A DNA stretch of 64,000 bases from NCBI GenBank assembly GCA_023898385.1, contig CP060220.1, positions 2,418,001-2,482,000 on the forward strand. Reading direction: 5' to 3'. The translations under genes and the position numbers were made by a program. The notes under the pieces are model-generated. The model was not told the origin of the DNA and did no database searches. It saw only the letters and a program-made list of their open reading frames with translations. This DNA comes from Pseudobdellovibrionaceae bacterium. Its GTDB lineage: Bacteria > Bdellovibrionota > Bdellovibrionia > Bdellovibrionales > UBA1609. Shown here one piece after another: positions 36,061-44,407 of this stretch; within the stretch, counting starts at the first letter, position 1; each line of letters opens with the position of its first letter.

Positions 36061-37740
36061 ATGGATTTTTTAGTCGGATTTTTGCAGTCAGGATTTTCAG
36101 CCATTGGCCCCTTTTTTATTTTGCTGGGGCTATTAATCTTTGTACATGAATTGGGACATTTCCTTGTGGCGCGATGGAATGGCGTGCGCGTTGAAGTGTT
36201 CAGCCTTGGTTTTGGCAAAAAAATATTTCAGTACAAAAAGGGCGATACCAATTACTGTATTTCAATTATGCCACTTGGTGGCTATGTCAAAATGTTTGGT
36301 GACGATCCCTCTGTTGAAATTCCTGATAACGAAAAACCCTATTCTTTCTTGCATCAATCTGTAGGGGCTCGAATAGCTATTGTCTTAGCTGGGCCTTTAA
36401 TGAATTTGTTTTTTGCCATCTTTTTGTTTTTTGCGCTCGGTTTAATTGGCGAGCAGGTCGCCGGTACCAAACTTGGCGACATCGATTCAAATACAGCTGC
36501 ATATACTGCGGGCTTCCGCTCCGGCGATAACATTCTGCAGATCAATGACAAAACTATGGCCACCTGGGTGCAAGTGAGCGATACAATTTCAGACAGTGCC
36601 GGCAAGCCGCTGTCATTTGTTCTTGATCGAAAGAACGAAGCCGTGACAGTGGTGGCCACTCCCGTGCTAACGCCTACAAATTCATTGCTAGCCCTGCGTT
36701 CTGAGGTCGGTGACATAGAGGGGCTGTCGGTTCTCTCACAATCCAGTCGGGTCAGCGTTCTTGACCCTCTAAGCCCGGCGGCCCGCGCAGGCATGATGCC
36801 AGTGGAGCAGATTTCATCAATTAATGGAGTTGAGGTTAAGACCTATCGAGATATCGATACTCAACTAGAGCGGTGGCTTCGCGGACCACGGGGACCCATA
36901 GAAATTGAAACTCAAGAGATCACCCAAGGGGATTCTCACTCTAAACGTAAAATCGTGGTGCCAGATTTTGAACCTATGAGCCCAGATCAATTATCCCAAC
37001 AGCTCGGGTTTGAAACCACATCCCTAGTGATTTTTCGGCCCAAATCCGGCTCGCCGGCTGAATCGGCTGGGCTTCAGCATGGTGACCGATTGGTGATGGC
37101 CAATGGCAAACTTCTCTCTGATTTTTCTGACTTGGTCAAAGTGGTTTCTTCATTCGACGAATCTCACCCCCCCATCGAACTAAAGGTTCAGCGCCGAGAG
37201 GGCATTAAGACTTTGTCCGTCGCGCCAGAGCTGACAGATGCCCCTGGTCGTCAAGGGGCACTTGAGCGCCGTTATACCCTAGGGATCATGAGCTCTGTAG
37301 AATACACGGTTTCGTCGAAAGCGATCAATCGATACGGTTTTGTTGATTCTGTTAAACTGGGATTTGTTAAAACCTGGGAGTGGACACAAAGAATTACCCT
37401 CGGAATTGCAAAGCTTGTTCAGAACGAAGTTTCATCTAAGAATATTGGTGGTTTTATCACCATCGGCCGAGTGGCTAGCCAATCTTTTGAAATGGGAATA
37501 GACCGATTTATTCAAACAATGGCGTTGATTTCTATTAACCTGTTTTTACTTAATCTATTACCGGTTCCTGTTTTGGACGGAGGTCATCTTTTGTTTTTCA
37601 CGATCGAGGCTCTGCGGGGCGCCCCTATGAGTATGCGAAAGATGGAAATCGCTCAACAAGTGGGCCTCGTGCTCTTACTGTTTTTAATGATTTTTGCTTT
37701 ATTTAACGATATTTCGAATTATTTTAACTCTATTTGGTAG
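36061..37740 (+). CDS. rseP: Site-2 membrane metalloprotease RseP, with three PDZ-like regions
   Basis: Intramembrane zinc protease that cuts anti-sigma factors. HELGH (residues 29-33) and LDG (Asp506, in NLLPVPVLDGGHL) are the catalytic motifs in membrane helices. At 559 residues it is about 110 longer than E. coli RseP. Between the first and last helices I see three PDZ-like stretches: about 134-200 (TAAYTAGFRSGDNILQIND), 228-290 (SPAARAGMMPVEQISSING) and 322-390 (SPAESAGLQHGDRLVMANG). No clear ribosome binding site precedes the ATG. Lies between cdsA and tsaB. Confidence 0.95.
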   Translation: MDFLVGFLQSGFSAIGPFFILLGLLIFVHELGHFLVARWNGVRVEVFSLGFGKKIFQYKKGDTNYCISIMPLGGYVKMFGDDPSVEIPDNEKPYSFLHQSVGARIAIVLAGPLMNLFFAIFLFFALGLIGEQVAGTKLGDIDSNTAAYTAGFRSGDNILQINDKTMATWVQVSDTISDSAGKPLSFVLDRKNEAVTVVATPVLTPTNSLLALRSEVGDIEGLSVLSQSSRVSVLDPLSPAARAGMMPVEQISSINGVEVKTYRDIDTQLERWLRGPRGPIEIETQEITQGDSHSKRKIVVPDFEPMSPDQLSQQLGFETTSLVIFRPKSGSPAESAGLQHGDRLVMANGKLLSDFSDLVKVVSSFDESHPPIELKVQRREGIKTLSVAPELTDAPGRQGALERRYTLGIMSSVEYTVSSKAINRYGFVDSVKLGFVKTWEWTQRITLGIAKLVQNEVSSKNIGGFITIGRVASQSFEMGIDRFIQTMALISINLFLLNLLPVPVLDGGHLLFFTIEALRGAPMSMRKMEIAQQVGLVLLLFLMIFALFNDISNYFNSIW

Positions 37741-37743
37741 ATT

Positions 37744-38484
37744 ATGTTTCTTCTCTCTGTAGAAACCAGTTCGCAACTGGGAAGTCTGGCTATTATAGAG
37801 TCTACAAGCTCATCTGGTGCTCGAGTTCTGGCTTCGACACAGTGGTCTAAGTCAAAAAGCCATAGTGAAGTCATCACGGTAAAGCTTGATGAATGTTTAA
37901 GCAAAGCTGGCTTAGAGCTTTCTGGCATCACTCACCTCGCCGTGGGCCAGGGCCCTGGTAGCTTCACTGGGTTGCGTGTGGGAATTAATTTGGTCCGAAC
38001 CTTAGGTTATGCCAATGATTTACCTGTGTACTCATGTAGTTCGCTTGATGTGCTCGCAAGGCCGGCTATGGTTAAGTTTCCAGATAAACCTGTATTGTGT
38101 TTAATAAATGCTTTTAGAAATCTCATGTATGCAAGCTGTTACCAATCAGTAGATTCAACGCACTCCACTCACAAATTAGTTTGGGGACCCGAAGCTATAA
38201 CCGTTAAGCAATTGGAAGAACGGATTAAGTCATCACATACATGTGTAGGCAACGGATATGAGACTTTTGGAAATTGGTTGAGTGCCCCACTTAAGTCTTG
38301 GCTAGATCGAGATGAAGGTCTGGAAGATACGCCTTCAGCCACCGACTTAGGTCTTATGGCCGTTGATCCCCAACTAAAAAATGAATTTTCGTCCTGGAAA
38401 TCCATAAAACCTCTTTATATTCGCGGCTCTGAAGCCGAAGAGAAACTAAGAAGCGGTTTGTTAAAACCGATTCGTGAAATTTAG
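37744..38484 (+). CDS. tsaB: tRNA threonylcarbamoyladenosine biosynthesis protein TsaB
   Basis: 246 residues. Part of the TsaBDE complex that installs t6A37 on ANN-decoding tRNAs. ASKHA-fold N-terminus LLSVETSSQLGSLAII, then the TsaB motif VGQGPGSFTGLRVGINLVRTLGY and CSSLDVLA. No Kae1-type metal site, so it is TsaB and not TsaD. Begins 3 bp after rseP. Confidence 0.93.
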   Translation: MFLLSVETSSQLGSLAIIESTSSSGARVLASTQWSKSKSHSEVITVKLDECLSKAGLELSGITHLAVGQGPGSFTGLRVGINLVRTLGYANDLPVYSCSSLDVLARPAMVKFPDKPVLCLINAFRNLMYASCYQSVDSTHSTHKLVWGPEAITVKQLEERIKSSHTCVGNGYETFGNWLSAPLKSWLDRDEGLEDTPSATDLGLMAVDPQLKNEFSSWKSIKPLYIRGSEAEEKLRSGLLKPIREI

Positions 38485-38518
38485 TTTAAACAGTTAATAA
38501 TTTTAAGGCACAAGGTTC

Positions 38519-39487
38519 ATGTCCGGTTTGTTGAAGCTACAAAAGCCAAAAATCACGCGCGGGGTAAGAGACCCCTATTCGCAGATCATTGCCGTTGGAG
38601 GCGGCAAAGGTGGTGTGGGTAAATCTTTTCTGAGTTCAAATCTCGGAATTTTTTTAGCCAACATGGGTTTTAACACTGTGCTTGTGGACTTAGACTTGGG
38701 GAGCGCCAATCTTCACACTTGCATTGGTGAAAATTTGCCCGATCGCGGCTTTGACGATTTGTTGCTCACAGACTCAAAGAATTTGGAAGATGTTTTAACA
38801 ACAACGAAAATCCCCAATCTCCGAATCGTTACCATGGCAGACAAAAATTTTAACTTCACGTCACTCAATATTGATAAGAAAAGTCAGCTCATGTCGGCCA
38901 TTTTTAATCTCAAGGCCGACTTTGTTATCTTAGACCTGAGCGCTGGCATTGATGATACTACTATTGATTTTTTTCTTATGGCCCAACATCAACTGATTGC
39001 GGTCAATCCTGAGCCATCGAGCATAGAAAATGCCTATCGCTTCATGAAAGCGGCATTTTTGAGAAAAGTTAAGCGATTTGAGCGGCAATTTGATTTGACG
39101 TTGCTGCTGCAAAAACTTCAGGCCAACGCAGATAAATATCAAATCCGGCATCCTGTAGATTTGCTCAATCAGCTGGAAGAGCATGACCCTGAAGCCGCTC
39201 TTGCGCTTTTCGAGCAACTAAGAAAACTTGAATTCAAAATAGTCATGAATCAAACAAGAACTGCGAAAGACGCAGGCCTTGGCCACTCTATTAAAAGCGT
39301 AAGTCATAAATACTTTGGATTGCCCACACGCTTCATAGGTTATCTCGACTATGATAATGCGGTATGGCAGGCGCTCCGAAAGAGGCGGCCAGTAGTGCTG
39401 GAAAGTCCGCAAAGCCGGCTGTATGCTCAACTAATGACCATTGCTCGTGGAATTGTCAGTGAATCTGATGTTAAAAAGGCGGGATAA
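38519..39487 (+). CDS. MinD/ParA-family ATPase (FlhG-like)
   Basis: 322 residues. Deviant Walker A GGGKGGVGKSFLSSNLG (about 23-39), VLVDLDLGSANLHTCIG with the switch I Asp pair, and FVILDLSAGIDDTTIDFF as Walker B. This is the SIMIBI MinD/ParA/FlhG group, which sorts cell-pole or flagellar machinery. A 60-residue insertion (about 180-240, KVKRFERQFDLTLLL) after the ATPase core is typical of deltaproteobacterial FlhG-like proteins, but no flagellar gene is near. Followed after 8 bp by the J/RodZ-like gene, so they may act together. Confidence 0.85.
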   Translation: MSGLLKLQKPKITRGVRDPYSQIIAVGGGKGGVGKSFLSSNLGIFLANMGFNTVLVDLDLGSANLHTCIGENLPDRGFDDLLLTDSKNLEDVLTTTKIPNLRIVTMADKNFNFTSLNIDKKSQLMSAIFNLKADFVILDLSAGIDDTTIDFFLMAQHQLIAVNPEPSSIENAYRFMKAAFLRKVKRFERQFDLTLLLQKLQANADKYQIRHPVDLLNQLEEHDPEAALALFEQLRKLEFKIVMNQTRTAKDAGLGHSIKSVSHKYFGLPTRFIGYLDYDNAVWQALRKRRPVVLESPQSRLYAQLMTIARGIVSESDVKKAG

Positions 39488-39495
39488 GCGATCCT

Positions 39496-40197
39496 ATGGC
39501 TGGAAAATTGAAACAGACTCTTTACGACATCTTGGAGGTGTTACCAACAGCGCCCCAACATGAAATTTATGCGGCCTACAAGCGAGCTAAGGCGACGTAT
39601 AACCAAGACAGTACCGCGCTCTATTCGATGTTTACTAAAGAAGAAGCCCGCGAGCTGATGAACCTCATAGAAGAAGCGTTCACCGTGCTTGGCAATCAGG
39701 CCTCACGAAGTCGGTATGATCGAGACCTCATGGCTAAGCACAACCCACCAGAAGTAATGGCCCCAATAAGTGGCGATGACCTTCCTGACTTTCCGGCCCC
39801 TGTTGAAGGTGCAGAGCCGACTCCTACGGCCACGGCATCGCCTGAACCAAAAAAAGTTGAATCCACTAAGGTGCCCGAAGGTTTTTTAAAAACTCGTTTT
39901 GGTGTTTACAAAATTGATACTGATTTAGAAAACACTCTAATGAACGCGGCAGAGTACTCTGGTCCTTTACTGCGAAAGGCTCGGCAATACAAAAATATCA
40001 CACTCGATCAGATGGCTTCAGAAACTCGAATTAGCAAATCATACTTGGTCGCTGTTGAAAGTGAAGACTACCATGCCATGCCCGCCCGCGTGTTTGTTCG
40101 CGGATTTGTGGTACAAATGGCTCGACTTGTTGGCCTCGATGAAAACAAGGTGGCTAATAGTTACATGAAACGACTTAAAAAGGCCTCTCTTGACTGA
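39496..40197 (+). CDS. Degenerate J-domain fused to RodZ-like helix-turn-helix
   Basis: 233 residues. The N-terminus (about 6-77) is J-domain-like: LYDILEVLPTAPQHEIYAAY, then NLIEEAFTVLGNQASRSRYD; the HPD tripeptide needed to stimulate DnaK is missing (AKATYN at that place). A Pro/Glu linker follows. The C-terminus (about 155-230) is a RodZ-type HTH: GPLLRKARQYKNITLDQMA, then TRISKSYLVAVESEDYHAMPARVFVRGFV. It lacks RodZ's membrane helix. Probably a DNA- or MreB-linked scaffold; inference. Overlaps the next gene by 8 bp. Confidence 0.8.
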   Translation: MAGKLKQTLYDILEVLPTAPQHEIYAAYKRAKATYNQDSTALYSMFTKEEARELMNLIEEAFTVLGNQASRSRYDRDLMAKHNPPEVMAPISGDDLPDFPAPVEGAEPTPTATASPEPKKVESTKVPEGFLKTRFGVYKIDTDLENTLMNAAEYSGPLLRKARQYKNITLDQMASETRISKSYLVAVESEDYHAMPARVFVRGFVVQMARLVGLDENKVANSYMKRLKKASLD

Positions 40198-41176
40198 ATT
40201 GCAGTTTAATACGTTTAAATTTAAAGTTGCTTCTGAAGACGATGGAGTGCGACTCGATCGCGCCCTTTCCGCTCATCCGCTTGTAGGCACACGATCGCGT
40301 GCTGCTAAATTAATTCAATGTGGATGGGTGCGATTAAATGGCCGGGCTGCTAAGGCTTCACACGTGGTTCATTCCGATGAAATCTATGATGTGAAAATAC
40401 CGGTAGACCAAAAATCAGAGCTGCTTCCTTATGATTTTCCACTTGATGTACTATTTGAAGACAAAGACCTTTTGGTATTGAATAAGCCAGCAGGACTTGT
40501 TGTCCATCCGGCTGCCGGCCACCATCAGGACACCCTGGTCAATGCCCTTGTCCATCAAGCCAAAGACCTTTCGATGGGTTTTAGTGAAAACCGACCCGGA
40601 ATTGTGCATCGACTGGATAAAGACACCAGCGGCTTGCTTGTTGTTGCTAAAAATGACTTTACTCAAAGTCATCTATCTGCGCAGTTTCGACAAAAAACTG
40701 TACACCGAATTTATTGGGCGCTTGTTTATGGCCCAGTGAAACAAGCACAGGGGACTCAGCAGACTTATTTGAAAAGGCATCCCGTCGATCGAAAAAAGTT
40801 TGCCTCAGAGCGCCTAATCCCTGAGCAAACTCCTTCCGGAAAATTGGCTATCACTCACTTTCGGCAAATTAGGAGTCATGCCTCTGGAGTCACTCACTTG
40901 CAATGTCAGCTTGAAACCGGTCGGACTCATCAGATTCGAGTGCATCTTTCAGAACTTGGCCATCCAATTCTTGGTGATGAGATCTATGGATCTAACAGTC
41001 GAACAAAAAATCTTAAATCGGTTGAACTTCGAAAATTGATCAAACAAATGCAAAGAATCGGGCTGCACGCGGCCGAGCTTGGTTTTACACACCCGCAAAC
41101 CGGTGAAGAACTCATGTTTAGATCGAGTTGGCCAGATGACCTTTTGCCTCTCGTAGAACTTTTAGGATTTTCTTAG
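40190..41176 (+). CDS. RluD-family 23S rRNA pseudouridine synthase
   Basis: 328 residues. N-terminal S4 RNA-binding domain (DRALSAHPLVGTRSRAAKLIQ, GWVRLNGRAAKASHVV), then the catalytic domain with PAGLVVHPAAGHHQDTLVNAL, GIVHRLDKDTSGLLVVAKN (catalytic Asp in HRLDKDTSG) and LETGRTHQIRVHLSELGHPI. Best match is RluD (positions 1911/1915/1917 of 23S rRNA), a position supported by the following pgeF gene, its usual partner. Confidence 0.93.
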   Translation: MTELQFNTFKFKVASEDDGVRLDRALSAHPLVGTRSRAAKLIQCGWVRLNGRAAKASHVVHSDEIYDVKIPVDQKSELLPYDFPLDVLFEDKDLLVLNKPAGLVVHPAAGHHQDTLVNALVHQAKDLSMGFSENRPGIVHRLDKDTSGLLVVAKNDFTQSHLSAQFRQKTVHRIYWALVYGPVKQAQGTQQTYLKRHPVDRKKFASERLIPEQTPSGKLAITHFRQIRSHASGVTHLQCQLETGRTHQIRVHLSELGHPILGDEIYGSNSRTKNLKSVELRKLIKQMQRIGLHAAELGFTHPQTGEELMFRSSWPDDLLPLVELLGFS

Positions 41177-41875
41177 ATGTTTAGCCCCGTCGTGTGTGAA
41201 GAAAAAACCATTGGATACAAACACGAAGCCGACGGATTAGTTGTTTTTTTTGGCACCCGACATCTACAAAAAGAGGCGATGGGCCAACATTTTCATAAGT
41301 TGAATTTTTATTTTTTGAAGCAGGTTCATGGCAACGCGATAGTGCCTGTCTCTCAAGGCTCGCCCACTGCGGATGCCCATTATTCTTTTGAGAGAGGGGC
41401 GGCCCCTTGCATTCAAACTGCAGACTGCATTCCCGTGATGCTCTCTAGTGGAGACTACGTTGTAGCTATTCATGCCGGGTGGCGTGGAATCGCTAACGGA
41501 GTTATCCCGCGCTCTATAGATTTTTTGCGATCTATTAATTCTTCGCTCCAATCACCGACAAAAGCCTTTATTGGTCCGCACATTGGCGCAAACAGTTTTG
41601 AAGTTGGCCTTGATGTGGCCACCCAGATACAAGAAATTTATAAACCGCTAAAAAATTTGGGTGCCGTTGTATTTGATCATCCGAAACACAGCGATAAACG
41701 CTTTATTGACCTAACTATCATCGCTCAGTCGCAACTTGTTACTCACGGCGTTTCGAAGGCAAATATTTTTTGTTTTGCACCCGACACGTTTTCCTCCGCA
41801 GAGTTCCATTCCTTTCGACGAGATCATGGAGAGGCGGGCCGACAAATCAGCTTTATTGCGCGGATTCTGGACTAG
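41177..41875 (+). CDS. pgeF: Peptidoglycan editing factor / purine nucleoside phosphorylase (YfiH, laccase-domain)
   Basis: 232 residues. QVHGNAIVPV, ADAHYSFERGAAPCIQTADCIPVML, AIHAGWRGIANGVIPRSI and IGPHIGANSFEVG provide the His and Cys zinc ligands of the DUF152/YfiH family. Biochemically a purine nucleoside phosphorylase; in E. coli it prevents misincorporation of serine into peptidoglycan. Begins immediately after the pseudouridine synthase stop. Confidence 0.92.
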   Translation: MFSPVVCEEKTIGYKHEADGLVVFFGTRHLQKEAMGQHFHKLNFYFLKQVHGNAIVPVSQGSPTADAHYSFERGAAPCIQTADCIPVMLSSGDYVVAIHAGWRGIANGVIPRSIDFLRSINSSLQSPTKAFIGPHIGANSFEVGLDVATQIQEIYKPLKNLGAVVFDHPKHSDKRFIDLTIIAQSQLVTHGVSKANIFCFAPDTFSSAEFHSFRRDHGEAGRQISFIARILD

Positions 41876-41881
41876 CGATTT

Positions 41882-42388
41882 TTGGGCAAATGGCGCATTA
41901 TTTATTTTATGTTGAACATTAGAGAAAAAATTAAGCCGTCGACGTTGATCACTGGTTTTTTGTTTTCAGCAGTATTGATTGCAAATCTCGCTGTGGTGCT
42001 CAATGGCGAGTGGCGTGAGGCCATCTATAGTTGGCTGAATCCGCCAAACACCCGGAAGATCCTGGCCACTGTCACCGGCGATTTGTTTAACGATGGTTCC
42101 TCGGTCAAAGTGATAAAAATAAGAACAGCCAATGGCCTTTTATTAGAAGTCTATGGTTCCTCTGACACCGGGGCCAGGCCTTTGTTAGGACGGATCAATT
42201 GGCCAGACCCTAAAGACGGCTACATATATATCGAAGATCGGGCGACAAACCTGGCCTTGGTTGACCTTAACGACGATGGGGTACGAGAAATCGTAGCCCC
42301 CAGTTTTGACCAAAAGCTCACAGGGCACCTCAACGCCTACCGGTTTGACCCCGAAACGAAGAGCTTTTTGCTCTATCAACCCCAATAA
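41882..42388 (+). CDS. Membrane-anchored protein with FG-GAP-like motif
   Basis: Up to 168 residues from a TTG at 41882; an ATG at 41909 gives the same protein minus nine residues. One N-terminal membrane helix (LITGFLFSAVLIANLAVVL) and an extracytoplasmic part. The segment LALVDLNDDGVREIVAPSFD matches the calcium-binding FG-GAP/VCBS repeat core (DxNxDGxxD-type), and an earlier GDLFNDGSSVKVIKI may be a second. Function unknown. Confidence 0.6.
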   Translation: MGKWRIIYFMLNIREKIKPSTLITGFLFSAVLIANLAVVLNGEWREAIYSWLNPPNTRKILATVTGDLFNDGSSVKVIKIRTANGLLLEVYGSSDTGARPLLGRINWPDPKDGYIYIEDRATNLALVDLNDDGVREIVAPSFDQKLTGHLNAYRFDPETKSFLLYQPQ

Positions 42389-42471
42389 ATTCAGCTAGTT
42401 ATAAATAAGCCTTGACTGGAATGCGCCGCGTCGCCTATTTTGGGCCTTCTTGTCCGAAAAAGGAAATAACT

Positions 42472-43200
42472 ATGGCAAAGTTTGGTGCGATTTTGATTTT
42501 CTCCCTGACCCTGTTGGGGTTGGTGGGCTGTGGTAACAATGGCCGAAAACGCGAGGGCAATTCCTGTCGAGGCAGCGAGCGGTCGGCTTCTGATTACAAG
42601 CCGTTTCCCCAGCTCAATGAAACGGCCAGTGACTATCAGAAAATTGACCTCTCAAACACCGATCAGTTTGTGCCGGGAGTCTACGAACTCAAATCAGCTG
42701 AGGTTTTCTATCATAACAAGAGCATAAAAGGCCCTTTGTCTGACTTAAAAGTGCATGTAGTTCAAAAGCCAAATAGTCGAAAAGGCACTGATGAGCCGTT
42801 CGTTACCTCCAGCGTTTGTATGGCCAACTTTCAGCTGGGCTCTAGTTTTTCTGGCGGAAAAGAAATTATCTCATTTATGGATGTTCGCTCTGCCACCGAC
42901 GTGATTCTCACATCAAGTTATGTCGGCTTTGAGCGCGGCGATATCTACAAGATGGCCCCCATTGCCTTTCAAGAAAATCAGGCGATAACGCCGGACGAAT
43001 TCTTTGCCGGGCAATATGACAACTACGACTATACTTTTGCAAAAACGGGCGTCGACAAAGAAAAGGATCTAGCTGGGAACAATTATGAGTGGCGAGCCAA
43101 CTTGGTTGACGGTGACGTCTCCTACGAACTTCGGGTAGTCTACAATTATTATACAGCTGAAGAGTGGGCTAAAAAACAGCAAGAAAAAGAGAATAACTAA
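42472..43200 (+). CDS. Putative lipoprotein
   Basis: 242 residues from the ATG at 42472, with AAGGAAA upstream. Signal sequence FGAILIFSLTLLGLVGC with a good lipobox (LVGC, Cys about residue 20) followed by NNGRKREG. The mature part is hydrophilic, Tyr- and Asp-rich, with no family I recognise. The stop codon overlaps that of the convergent methyltransferase-fusion gene (43197-43200). Confidence 0.7.
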   Translation: MAKFGAILIFSLTLLGLVGCGNNGRKREGNSCRGSERSASDYKPFPQLNETASDYQKIDLSNTDQFVPGVYELKSAEVFYHNKSIKGPLSDLKVHVVQKPNSRKGTDEPFVTSSVCMANFQLGSSFSGGKEIISFMDVRSATDVILTSSYVGFERGDIYKMAPIAFQENQAITPDEFFAGQYDNYDYTFAKTGVDKEKDLAGNNYEWRANLVDGDVSYELRVVYNYYTAEEWAKKQQEKENN

Positions 43201-44399
43201 TCCTCGGTCGTACTCTGCCACAGGAAAAATGGCTCTGCTGTTTGGCCAGATTCAAAAACCCTCGTATTTTTTAACTCAACCTCTACATCTTCTTTTGATG
43301 AGTACCTGTGCCAAAAAACTAACTCTTCAGAATTCGAATGTGTCTCAATAATCGCTCTAAACGTGTCGCCGACTTCAATTTGCTTGCCGAATTTCAACTT
43401 TAAAACACCGCTCATGATGGTGACGAAAGCGCTTCTTTTTGCCGGTTTGTATTCGGCTGAGAGCAACAACCATCCCCCTTTTTCTAGGCGCTGCCCACAG
43501 GCTTTCAAAAACTCTATACGCCTTTTTTTTCCCGAGATGTGATTGATCATTCCGCTGGATAAGTAAATCAGATCAAACTTTCTGTCTGGGCTAATACTAA
43601 ACACTGATCCCTCTAAAAATTGGCAGGTGCTATTTATTTTTTTGGCCGATTCCTTGGCCCTTTCAATCATCGACGTGGAAATATCCACACCTGTGACCGT
43701 CATGCCCAAACTTTCAAATGCCCAACATTCTCTACCAGCACCACAACCGACGACCATAACCTTAGCACAGGGCTTTTTTGTCTTAACCCTCCAGTCCTCT
43801 ACAGCCTGGTACTCTCCCGGGTCGAACCCCCTTGAATTATGAGTCTCACTGGCCCAAACCTCTCTTTCACTACTATATTTTTGCCTCACCGTGCTATCAG
43901 ATACCCGTTTCAAGTCTTGCGGCGACAACAGTAACTTAAGAAAAAAACCAGCTCTCTTCAGGCTTTGCGATAGATGCTTGCCGAACGCAACCCACCTAAA
44001 AGCCATGTAGCTCAGGTATAACAGGCCGTTTAATAGCCCACGAGCAACGCGGGTACGGCGGGGTGTCCGGATTTTTGAGAGATAGACGAAAATTTTATTC
44101 AACTCATGTGGTTTTTCACCCCAGTAAAATTTTTTCCCCCTTCGCCAAGTTCCAGTGACTTTTCCCCAGGCCAACAATTCAGGATCATCGAATAAACGGG
44201 AGCGGTCCCCTTTGGTCACTTTTTGACCGTTGCGGTTATGAACCCGGTGAGCGATCCACTCAGATGAATCTCGTAAAAGCAAAATTTCACCTTCAGAAAA
44301 ACTCTCGATGGGTTGCGGGCTTTCAAAAAACTCCAAAGCCAAGTGATCACCTGGTTCAATCAGCGGCCACATGCTTTTATCATGGATTACGGTATCCAA
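43197..44399 (-). CDS. SipW/ER-type signal-peptidase-like domain fused to SAM methyltransferase (RiPP operon)
   Basis: 400 residues, last gene of the operon. Residues 1-90 look like the catalytic core of an S26 signal peptidase of SipW/ER type: DKSMWPLIEPGDHL (Ser9), WIAHRVHNRNG (His51), VTKGD (63-65) and acidic 71-72. No membrane anchor precedes it, so it would act in the cytoplasm, possibly cutting the leader from the precursor peptide. From about 180 on is a class I methyltransferase: VMVVGCGAGRE (214-224), VTGVDISTSMIERA, FDLIYLSSGMI. Fusion of protease-like and methyltransferase halves is unusual. Starts 8 bp after the radical SAM gene. Confidence 0.72.
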   Translation of the reverse strand: MDTVIHDKSMWPLIEPGDHLALEFFESPQPIESFSEGEILLLRDSSEWIAHRVHNRNGQKVTKGDRSRLFDDPELLAWGKVTGTWRRGKKFYWGEKPHELNKIFVYLSKIRTPRRTRVARGLLNGLLYLSYMAFRWVAFGKHLSQSLKRAGFFLKLLLSPQDLKRVSDSTVRQKYSSEREVWASETHNSRGFDPGEYQAVEDWRVKTKKPCAKVMVVGCGAGRECWAFESLGMTVTGVDISTSMIERAKESAKKINSTCQFLEGSVFSISPDRKFDLIYLSSGMINHISGKKRRIEFLKACGQRLEKGGWLLLSAEYKPAKRSAFVTIMSGVLKLKFGKQIEVGDTFRAIIETHSNSEELVFWHRYSSKEDVEVELKNTRVFESGQTAEPFFLWQSTTED

Positions 44400-44407
44400 C
44401 GCTACCC

